A DNA stretch of 64,000 bases from Gordonia amarae NBRC 15530 (GTDB taxonomy: Bacteria > Actinomycetota > Actinomycetes > Mycobacteriales > Mycobacteriaceae), in the NCBI RefSeq assembly GCF_000241345.1, contig NZ_BAED01000003.1:124001-188000 (forward strand), given 5' to 3'. Positions 57,404 through 64,000 of the stretch are shown here, one piece after another (position 1 is the stretch's first letter; each line of letters starts with the position of its first letter). The translations under genes were made by a program, and so were the position numbers. The notes under the pieces are model-generated. The model made no database searches, had not been told where the DNA came from, and was given only the letters and a program-made list of their open reading frames with translations.

Positions 57404-58372
57404 CCACACGACGCCCTGTTCCGGCTGATTTTCACCGACCCGGAGAACGCCGGATCAGAACTGCGTTCGGTGCTACCGCCCGAACTGACCGCACACATCG
57501 ACTTCAACGACATGGTGCTTCAAGAAGGCACCTTCGTCGACGAAAACCTACGCCACCGACAAACCGACGTCCTGTTCAAAACGACAGTCCAGGAGGACGA
57601 CGCGTACGTTTACGTCGTCATCGAACACCAAAGCACCCCGGACCCACTGATGGCGTTCCGCATGCTGCAATATCAGGTCCGCATCTGGGACCGACACGTC
57701 AAGCAGCACACGATTCGACCAGGCCAACGACCGCTGCCACTGATCATCCCGGTGGTCATCTACCAGGGCCGGCGCCGATGGACCGCACCCACCGACATCG
57801 CCGACCTCCTCGACATCAACGACTCGCTCGGCGCTGCGGCCGACGGTCTGATACCGCACGCGAGCTACCTGCTTGACGACCTCACCACCGTCAGCGACGC
57901 CGCCCTGCGCGCCCGACCACTGACAACCGCGGCCCGCATAACCTTCGTATTCCTCACTAAAGCACCAGAAGACCCAAACGCCATTCGCTGGCTGCCCGAG
58001 TGGACCGACCACATCAACCAACTCGACTCCAGCCGCCTCGAAGCCCTATTCCAGTACCTTGTAGTTGTCAGTACTACGCAGGTCGAAGACATCATCCGCT
58101 ATACCGCCACCGTGGGACCCGAAGCCGAGGAGGCCGCAATGAACACCGCAGACGTACTCCGCGCGGAAGGCCGAGCCGAAGGCCGAGCCGGGGCTCTGGC
58201 CGAAGGACGAGCTGGGCTGCTCATCGAGCTACTGACCGCAAAATTCGGTGACGTCGATACCGATACGCGTGAGCGCGTCGCGCGCGCCAACACCGAACAG
58301 ATTTCGCAATGGAGCGCCCGCCTGGTCCTCGGAGCCGACACCCTCGAACAGATATTTGCCCCTGAGGGGTAA
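57404..58372 (+). CDS. Rpn-family PD-(D/E)xK nuclease / putative transposase, start lost
   Basis: Recognisable from PHDALFRLIFTDPENAGSEL on, through VDENLRHRQTDVLFKT (catalytic Asp) and YVYVVIEHQSTPDP (Glu and Gln), to the repetitive RAEGRAEGRAGALAEGRAG tail typical of RpnA/PF04754 proteins. No ATG, GTG or TTG is in frame between the stop at 57317 and a GTG at 57470, which lies inside the conserved domain. So the true start was removed next to IS256; a shortened protein from 57470 would lack the first 20 or so conserved residues. Rpn proteins nick DNA and promote recombination or defence. Confidence 0.8.
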   Translation, partial: PHDALFRLIFTDPENAGSELRSVLPPELTAHIDFNDMVLQEGTFVDENLRHRQTDVLFKTTVQEDDAYVYVVIEHQSTPDPLMAFRMLQYQVRIWDRHVKQHTIRPGQRPLPLIIPVVIYQGRRRWTAPTDIADLLDINDSLGAAADGLIPHASYLLDDLTTVSDAALRARPLTTAARITFVFLTKAPEDPNAIRWLPEWTDHINQLDSSRLEALFQYLVVVSTTQVEDIIRYTATVGPEAEEAAMNTADVLRAEGRAEGRAGALAEGRAGLLIELLTAKFGDVDTDTRERVARANTEQISQWSARLVLGADTLEQIFAPEG

Positions 58373-58433
58373 ACACACCTGGCCGCGGGCTTACGGTCAC
58401 CGACGACACGGTGTCCCTTCCTATACTCGGCGC

Positions 58434-59033
58434 ATGACTGACATCGTGATTCCGCTCGCTACCGGTGCTGCGGCGCTGGATGAGCTCGATCGTGTCGACT
58501 GGGAATCCCTTGCTCACGCATATGGCATCGGGAGGGGTGACGACGATGCTCCTCACACGGATGTTGCGGGTTCCCTTCGGGGACTGTCGATCACCGATCC
58601 GGACCATGAGCCACAGTGTGGAACAGGCACTACCGTGGGCGAGACGTCGGCGTTCGACGATGCGATCTACCTGTTGTACGGCAATATCTGGCATCAGGGC
58701 ACCATCTATCAGGCCACCGCGTACGCCGTCCCGTTCCTGGTCGCCTACGCCGCCGGCGATAACACACCACAACAACAGCGGCGCAGCATCATCGAGTTGC
58801 TCGCCTTCATCGGTATCGCCTCCTCATTCGAGGCTCCCGAAGGCTATTACGCCGGGTCGTGGGGTTCGACCAATGTCGGCCCCAACACCCGCGCCGCCAT
58901 CGCCACCAGCGCCGACCGGCTGCGGCCGATGGCCGACGATCCCGAACTGCGCCCGGTCATCGACGCACTCCTCCGTCTGCCCGACAACCCCGAACAGGCG
59001 GCGACCGCGCTGTCAGCACTCGTCGACGACTGA
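58434..59033 (+). CDS. HEAT-like conserved protein of unknown function
   Basis: 199 residues. The phrase AIYLLYGNIWHQGTIYQATAYAVPFLVAYAA is typical of a HEAT-repeat family often found beside toxins and in defence or polymorphic-toxin loci as possible immunity proteins. The N-terminal half (ELDRVDWESLAHAYGIGRG) is unassigned. No catalytic motif is visible. It lies between the Rpn gene and vapBC on the same strand. Confidence 0.65.
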   Translation: MTDIVIPLATGAAALDELDRVDWESLAHAYGIGRGDDDAPHTDVAGSLRGLSITDPDHEPQCGTGTTVGETSAFDDAIYLLYGNIWHQGTIYQATAYAVPFLVAYAAGDNTPQQQRRSIIELLAFIGIASSFEAPEGYYAGSWGSTNVGPNTRAAIATSADRLRPMADDPELRPVIDALLRLPDNPEQAATALSALVDD

Positions 59034-59114
59034 TCCCGTGTTCCACGACGTGCCCGCTGGACGAACCATAACCTCGCCATCACATCCACACCCTGATAGC
59101 GTGGGAGGTCAGAG

Positions 59115-59124
59115 GTGATATCAC
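59115..59124. promoter_or_regulatory. 10-bp palindrome at the vapB start
   Basis: GTGATATCAC is a perfect palindrome directly before the ATG of vapB and overlapping its ribosome-site region (AGAGGTGA). VapB antitoxins often repress their own operon by binding such sites. Confidence 0.45.
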
Positions 59125-59343
59125 ATGACGGACATTTTGATCCGCAATGTCGACGACGAGGTGATCGCGCGCATCGACGACCAGGCCCAGAGCCTCGGCA
59201 TGTCCAGGTCCGAGTATCTGCGGCAGCAGCTGAAAACCATCGCCCATCCACGTGGCCGGACCACCCGCGCTGACCTCGACCGATTCAGCGCACTCGCCGG
59301 TGACCTCCTCGACGATGAGGTCATGGCGAAGGCGTGGGATTGA
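59125..59343 (+). CDS. vapB: VapB-type antitoxin (ribbon-helix-helix)
   Basis: 72 residues. The N-terminal strand ([19 protein letters not shown]) and helix pair ([17 protein letters not shown]) form a ribbon-helix-helix DNA-binding domain. The tail ([11 protein letters not shown]) would wrap the toxin. Its stop overlaps the vapC ATG (TGATG). A palindrome lies at its start. Confidence 0.88.
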   Translation: MTDILIRNVDDEVIARIDDQAQSLGMSRSEYLRQQLKTIAHPRGRTTRADLDRFSALAGDLLDDEVMAKAWD

Positions 59344-59750
59344 TGGCCTGGCTCGTAGACAAGTCGGCGTTGGTTCGCATCGCCCATTCGCCCGACGCCG
59401 ATCAATGGCAGGACCGTATAGCGCGCGGCCTGGTACACATCTCGTCCACCACGCTCTTGGAAGTGGGGTTCTCGGCCCGTTCGGCTTCAAGCTGGGTTGA
59501 GCTGCAAAACACCCCACCGGTCTCTGACCTGCCGGTCGAGAGCATCACTCCGCGAACCGAGTCACGCGCTCTCGAAGTGCAACATGCCCTCGCCGACCGC
59601 GGAACCCACCGCGGCCCCGGCCCTGCCGACCTGCTCATCGCCGCGATCGCCGAACTGTCGGAACTGACAGTGCTGCACGTGGACAAGGATTTTGAGCTGA
59701 TCGCCGATATCACCGGCCAACCGATGGAACGACTGACGGGGGATTTCTGA
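59343..59750 (+). CDS. vapC: VapC-type PIN-domain toxin
   Basis: 135 residues. The acidic residues of the PIN site are in place: [13 protein letters not shown] (Asp6), [13 protein letters not shown] (Glu), [13 protein letters not shown] (Asp) and [10 protein letters not shown] (Asp). VapC proteins are ribonucleases cutting tRNA or rRNA when VapB is degraded. Its stop is only four bases before the hsdR start, so hsdR is most likely translated from the same message. Confidence 0.9.
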   Translation: MAWLVDKSALVRIAHSPDADQWQDRIARGLVHISSTTLLEVGFSARSASSWVELQNTPPVSDLPVESITPRTESRALEVQHALADRGTHRGPGPADLLIAAIAELSELTVLHVDKDFELIADITGQPMERLTGDF

Positions 59751-59754
59751 GACC

Positions 59755-62700
59755 GTGAGCAACTTCGCTTTCGTCCGCCAAACACTGCCGACGGTGTACG
59801 AGGATTGTGCTCGCGCCGAATCGTATCTGCATTCCGATCCGCGGTCGGCGTGCTTCTACTCGCGGCGGGTGGTCGAGGAGATCGTCGGCTATCTCTACGA
59901 TGTGTTGTCGCTGCGGATCCCGTACAAGGACGACCTGGCGGCCAAGATCGGCGATGCGACGTTCAGACGTCTTGTACCACAAGGTATTACGGACAAGATG
60001 ACGCGGATCCGCAAGATCGCGAACACCGCTGTGCACGATAATCGGCAGATCCGGCCCGATGTGTCGCTGGCGGTGCTGCGTGACGTGTTCAACGTCGTGG
60101 TGTGGGCGTCGTACCACCACTCCCCCTACCCGCAGGCGGTGGATCTGCGCACACAGTTCGATCCGAAGCTGGCGGCCCACGCCGCACCTCTGTCCCGGGA
60201 CCAGTTCGCGCAGATCGCGGCCAAGTTCCGGGCCCAGGACGAGGCACGGGCGCGGGCGCTCGCCGAGAAGACCGAACTGCTCGCCGCCCGCGACGCCGAG
60301 ATCGCCGCGCTGCAAGCGCAGATCGCCGCCGCGCAGGCCGCCGCGGCACCCGACGACCGGGACTACAGCGAATCGGACACCCGCGATGTGTTCATCGACC
60401 TGATGCTGCACGAGGTGGGCTGGCCGCTCGACCAGGATCGGGACCGCGAGTACGAGGTCACCGGCATGCCGAACGCAGGAGGCAAGGGATTTGTCGACTA
60501 CGTGCTGTGGGGTGCCGACGGCCGGCCGCTGGCCGTGGTGGAGGCCAAACGTACCTCGAAATCACCGGAGGTCGGACAGCAGCAGGCCGGCCTGTACGCC
60601 GACTGCCTGGAGAAACAGTTCGGCCGGCGGCCGGTGATCTACTACACCAACGGCTACGAACATCGAATCTGGGACGATGCCGCCGGCTATCCGCCCCGCG
60701 AGATTGACGGCTTCTACACCGCCGCCGAACTCGAACTGCTCATCCAGCGCCGCCAGACCCGGCTGCCGCTGACCACCGCACCGGTCAACACCGACATCGC
60801 CGGACGCCCCTACCAGGTGCGCGCCATCAAAGCGGTCGGCGACGCCTTCGACCGCAAACAACGCGAAGCGCTGCTCGTGATGGCCACCGGCGCCGGCAAG
60901 ACCCGCACCGTCATCGCGCTCGTCGACCTGCTGCAAAAAGCCAACTGGGCCAAGCGGGTGCTGTTCCTGGCCGACCGCACCGCACTGGTCAACCAGGCCG
61001 CCAATGCTTTCAAGGAGCACCTGCCCGGGTCCACCACCGTCAACCTGGTCACCGAGAAGGTCACCGACGGCCGTGTGTACGTGTCCACCTATCCGACGAT
61101 GATGAACCTCATCGACGACACGGTCAACGACCAACGACGTTTCGGCCCAGGATATTTCGACCTCATCGTGATCGACGAGGCACACCGCTCGGTGTACGCC
61201 AAGTACGGCGCGATCTTCGACTACTTCGACTCGCTGCTGGTGGGCCTGACCGCCACCCCCAAGGACGAAGTCGACCACAACACCTACCGGCTGTTCCACC
61301 TCGAAGACGGAGTCCCCACCGACGCCTACAGCCTCGACGAGGCGGTCGACGCCGGATATCTGGTGCCGCCCAAAGGGATCAGCGTCGGCACCAAGTTCCT
61401 GCGGTCCGGCATCGCCTACGACGATCTCACCGAGGACGAGAAAGACCAGTGGGACGCCCTGGACTGGGGTGAGGACGGACCACCCGACGAGGTGGGTGCC
61501 GAAGAACTCAACCGGTTCCTGTTCAACGAGGACACCGTCGACAAGGTGCTGTCGACGCTGATGACTCAGGGTTACAAGGTTGCCGGCGGCGACCGCCTCG
61601 GTAAGACCATCATCTTCGCGAAAAGCCAGAAGCATGCCGAGTTCATCGAGAAACGCTTCAACCTGGCCTACCCCGAGCATGCCGGGCAGTTCGCGCGCAT
61701 CATCACCCACGGCACCCCGTACGCACAATCGTTGATCGATGACTTCTCCATCAAGGACAAGGCACCGCACATCGCGATCAGCGTCGACATGCTCGACACC
61801 GGTATCGACGTCCCCGAAGTGCTCAACCTGGTGTTCTTCAAACAGGTGCGGTCCAAGTCGAAGTTCTGGCAGATGATCGGCCGCGGCACCCGGCTGTGCC
61901 CCGACCTGTTCGGGCCCGGCGAGGACAAGCAGGACTTTTTCGTCTTCGATTTCTGCGGCAACCTCGAATACTTCAGCCAGGACCTCCCCGGGTCGGAGGG
62001 CAGTATCCAGAAGTCGTTGGCGCAGCGCCTGTTCGAGGCCCGCCTGGGCCTGGTGACCGCGCTCGGTGACGACGAACCCGACCTGCGCAAGTCCACCGTC
62101 GATGGATTGCACGAGATCGTCGCCGGCATGAACCTGGACAATTTTGTCGTCCGGAAACACCGCAAGACCGTCGAACGGTTCGCCGAACCCGACGCGTGGT
62201 GCACGCTCTCCCCCGACGACGTGGAAGCGGCACTTCCCCTGGGAGGGTTGCCGTCGTCGGTGCGTGACGACGACGAGGATGCCAAACGGTTCGACCTGGT
62301 GGTGCTGCGCCGCCAGCTCGCCCAACTCAACGCCGACGCGCTTGCCGCCGAGCAGCTTCGGTCCCGCATTCAGGATGTGGCGGCCAGTCTGCTCGGTAGG
62401 ACCTCGATCCCGTCGGTCGCCGCGCAGGCGGTACTGCTGGAGTCGGTGGCCGGTGACGAATGGTGGATCGACGTCACCCTCCCCATGCTCGAAGCGGCCC
62501 GCAGGAAGTTGCGCGGGTTGGTGCGGCTCATCGAGAAGACCTCCCGCAACCCGGTGTACACCGACTTCGAGGACACCATCGGCGAAGGTGTCACCGTGGA
62601 ACTGCCCGGCATCACCCCCGGCACCAACTTCGACCGGTTCCGGTCGAAAGCCGAAGCGTACCTGCGCGACCACCTTGACAACCTGGCCCTGCAACGGCTG

Positions 62701-63090
62701 CGCCGTAACCGCCAACTCACCGCCGACGACATCACCGAACTCGAACAGATGCTGCTCGCCTCCGGTGGGCAGGAAGGTGACATCGTGTTCGCCGGGCGGC
62801 AGACCGGTGGCCTGGGCGTGTTCGTGCGCGGCCTCGTCGGCCTCGACCGCGGCGCCGCCACCGAAGCATTCGAGCACTATCTGAGCGGCACCATGTTCAC
62901 CGTCGAGCAGGTGCGATTCGTCAACCACATCGTCGACGAACTCACCCGCAACGGAGTCATGGAACCGGGCCGGCTGTTCGAATCCCCGTACACCGACCAC
63001 GGCAACCCGTTCGACGACGACGATCTTTTCACGATCGCCGACACCCTGCGCCGTATCACCGCGTCGGCGATGCCCGAGCAGGTCGCATAA
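59755..63090 (+). CDS. hsdR: Type I restriction enzyme R subunit HsdR (with DUF4145 head)
   Basis: 1111 residues. A DUF4145-like head (about 1-125) and a short coiled coil (160-198, AQIAAAQAAAA) precede the nuclease domain (Asp248 in GFVDYVLWG; Glu263 and Lys265 in VVEAKRTS). The SF2 motor has ATGAGKT (377-383), DEAH (474-477), GLTATPKDE and QMIGRGTRLCP, and a C-terminal HsdM-contact part. All catalytic motifs are intact. It cuts unmodified DNA after translocation together with HsdM and HsdS, which lie 11.4 kb upstream. The start is GTG; GGGGGA within the vapC end is its ribosome site. Confidence 0.95.
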   Translation: MSNFAFVRQTLPTVYEDCARAESYLHSDPRSACFYSRRVVEEIVGYLYDVLSLRIPYKDDLAAKIGDATFRRLVPQGITDKMTRIRKIANTAVHDNRQIRPDVSLAVLRDVFNVVVWASYHHSPYPQAVDLRTQFDPKLAAHAAPLSRDQFAQIAAKFRAQDEARARALAEKTELLAARDAEIAALQAQIAAAQAAAAPDDRDYSESDTRDVFIDLMLHEVGWPLDQDRDREYEVTGMPNAGGKGFVDYVLWGADGRPLAVVEAKRTSKSPEVGQQQAGLYADCLEKQFGRRPVIYYTNGYEHRIWDDAAGYPPREIDGFYTAAELELLIQRRQTRLPLTTAPVNTDIAGRPYQVRAIKAVGDAFDRKQREALLVMATGAGKTRTVIALVDLLQKANWAKRVLFLADRTALVNQAANAFKEHLPGSTTVNLVTEKVTDGRVYVSTYPTMMNLIDDTVNDQRRFGPGYFDLIVIDEAHRSVYAKYGAIFDYFDSLLVGLTATPKDEVDHNTYRLFHLEDGVPTDAYSLDEAVDAGYLVPPKGISVGTKFLRSGIAYDDLTEDEKDQWDALDWGEDGPPDEVGAEELNRFLFNEDTVDKVLSTLMTQGYKVAGGDRLGKTIIFAKSQKHAEFIEKRFNLAYPEHAGQFARIITHGTPYAQSLIDDFSIKDKAPHIAISVDMLDTGIDVPEVLNLVFFKQVRSKSKFWQMIGRGTRLCPDLFGPGEDKQDFFVFDFCGNLEYFSQDLPGSEGSIQKSLAQRLFEARLGLVTALGDDEPDLRKSTVDGLHEIVAGMNLDNFVVRKHRKTVERFAEPDAWCTLSPDDVEAALPLGGLPSSVRDDDEDAKRFDLVVLRRQLAQLNADALAAEQLRSRIQDVAASLLGRTSIPSVAAQAVLLESVAGDEWWIDVTLPMLEAARRKLRGLVRLIEKTSRNPVYTDFEDTIGEGVTVELPGITPGTNFDRFRSKAEAYLRDHLDNLALQRLRRNRQLTADDITELEQMLLASGGQEGDIVFAGRQTGGLGVFVRGLVGLDRGAATEAFEHYLSGTMFTVEQVRFVNHIVDELTRNGVMEPGRLFESPYTDHGNPFDDDDLFTIADTLRRITASAMPEQVA

Positions 63091-63119
63091 CCGCACAGGC
63101 GCAGATCCATGCCGCCCGC

Positions 63120-64000
63120 CTAGTCCTGAGCGGTCGGCCTGCGCTGTTCATCGGTCGGCGCGGTCTCCTGATCGGTCAGCCTGGTCGGTTCGATCCGGTC
63201 CAGCAGCACACGCAATGTGGTGGCTTCGGTGCGTGCTGCGGCCAGTTCCAGCGTCGCACCGGTGAGTTGGTCCTGGGTGGCGCGGCCCGTGGCGGTGAGT
63301 TTCTCGACCTCCTCGCGCAGCGCGGTGAGCTGGCCGGTCAGGTCGGCCTCGACGGTGGCGGCCCGCTGTTCGGCGAGCGCTGCGCGTTTGTCGTTGTGGA
63401 TGGCAGCGTCTCGAGCCGATGCCAGGGCAACCGTGAGGTTGTCGACCTCGCCGCGTAGCGCGGCGAGCTGTGCGGTGAGGTCGGTCTCGATGGTCGTGGC
63501 CCGCTGCTCGGCCAGCGCGGTGCGTTTGTCGGAGTCGGCGGTGGCGTCCCGTGCCGTTGCCATTTGTTCGCGGAGTACCTCGGTCTCGAACTTGACGGTA
63601 GCAAGAGTCTTTTCTGCCTTGGCCAGTTCGGCACGAGCGGCATCGGCCGTGGCAAGAGCCTCGGCCCGGTCGGCGGTGGCTACCTGCGCGACCCGCTGGG
63701 CGGCGTCTTGGGCCTTCTGCTGGGCGTCCATGGCCGCCTGATGTCCCTGTGCGGCGTTGCGGAGATCCGTCACAGTGTCTTTTGTCGCCGCCAACTCTGC
63801 CTGGGCCTTCGCCAACGACGTTTCGGCCTCGACTTGCTTGGTCTCGGCCCTGGTCTGAGCTGCGACGGCGTCGCCGGCCTCCTTGGCGAGGCGGTCCAGT
63901 GCGGCGGCGTGCCGGGCTTCCAGCTCGGCCATCGCAGTGACCACGGCTTTCTGCCACAGCGGCTGCAGATCGTCCACGATGTCGGCGGGTATCGCGATGT
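63120..64000 (-). CDS. KfrA-like coiled-coil DNA-binding protein, C-terminal part
   Basis: The frame enters from beyond the right edge and reads IAIPADIVDDLQPLWQKAVV, then about 250 residues of Ala/Glu/Arg-rich coiled coil (AELEARHAAALDRLAKEAG and on). The join of a PADIVDDLQPLWQ segment to a long coiled coil is the pattern of KfrA proteins, whose DNA-binding domain would lie just outside the window. KfrA-like genes occur on plasmids and beside restriction loci, where they bind DNA. A GTG at 63977 is in frame but is probably internal. It is convergent with hsdR. Confidence 0.65.
   Translation of the reverse strand, partial: IAIPADIVDDLQPLWQKAVVTAMAELEARHAAALDRLAKEAGDAVAAQTRAETKQVEAETSLAKAQAELAATKDTVTDLRNAAQGHQAAMDAQQKAQDAAQRVAQVATADRAEALATADAARAELAKAEKTLATVKFETEVLREQMATARDATADSDKRTALAEQRATTIETDLTAQLAALRGEVDNLTVALASARDAAIHNDKRAALAEQRAATVEADLTGQLTALREEVEKLTATGRATQDQLTGATLELAAARTEATTLRVLLDRIEPTRLTDQETAPTDEQRRPTAQD

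Noticed and set aside
45700..64000. Integration at a tRNA gene with att repeats
   Set aside because: No tRNA-like cloverleaf, integrase gene or flanking direct repeat could be recognised in the window.

Overview
The window is 64 kb of high-GC DNA from an actinobacterium of the order Mycobacteriales, most likely Gordonia or a close relative. This is inferred from the furA-katG pair, FadE/FadD/EchA/SDR lipid genes, a deazaflavin (F420)-type nitroreductase, an MshB/Mca-like deacetylase, an AspRS of the actinobacterial type, frequent GTG starts and ATGA overlaps. An intergenic repeat (GGTTGAGGTGC...GCCTCGAAACC followed by a terminator stem) recurs at three gene ends.

Layout, left half. 1-7.6 kb (minus): a transglutaminase / circularly permuted ATP-grasp-alpha-E / transglutaminase-DUF2126 operon, followed by the start of a kinase-like gene. 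7.7-18.3 kb: aspS with a strong terminator, a zinc metallopeptidase, a small secreted protein behind an IdeR-like iron box, an ABC-2 exporter, a double-domain acyl-CoA dehydrogenase, a secreted protein, an MFS carrier and a 3-hydroxyacyl-CoA dehydrogenase. 18.4-26 kb: a DUF2235 hydrolase, a large LuxR (LAL) regulator, and furA-katG with a FurA operator. 26-31 kb: a CPBP protease, then a URC1-URC4-upp uracil-catabolism cluster and a BASS/ACR3-like carrier. 31-38.8 kb: lipid and redox enzymes, including a thioesterase broken by one base. 39-45.7 kb: htpG, a PIG-L deacetylase, and a MacB-type ABC exporter divergent from a NarL-type two-component system.

Right half, 45.7-64 kb, is a defence island. 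A type I restriction-modification locus is split: hsdM (one-base frameshift) and hsdS lie at 45.7-48.3 kb, while hsdR lies 11.4 kb downstream, directly behind vapBC. Between them are a GmrSD-type DUF262/DUF1524 protein with a C-terminal RAMA-like domain and a small partner (both operonic with hsdMS), an HTH antitoxin with a truncated PIN toxin, a lower-GC helicase-nuclease fusion on the opposite strand, a pile-up of IS3 remnant, IS30 and IS256, an Rpn-type nuclease whose start was lost next to IS256, and a HEAT-like protein. A KfrA-like coiled-coil protein begins the right edge.

Four coding regions (thioesterase, hsdM, and IS256 twice) are each restored by removing one base, and every removal can be placed in a short homopolymer. 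That points to either real decay or consensus errors in the assembly. The best candidates for something undescribed are the helicase-nuclease with a DDAH box, the hsdMS-linked GmrSD-RAMA plus 147-residue partner, and the coupling of hsdR to a vapBC toxin-antitoxin operon.
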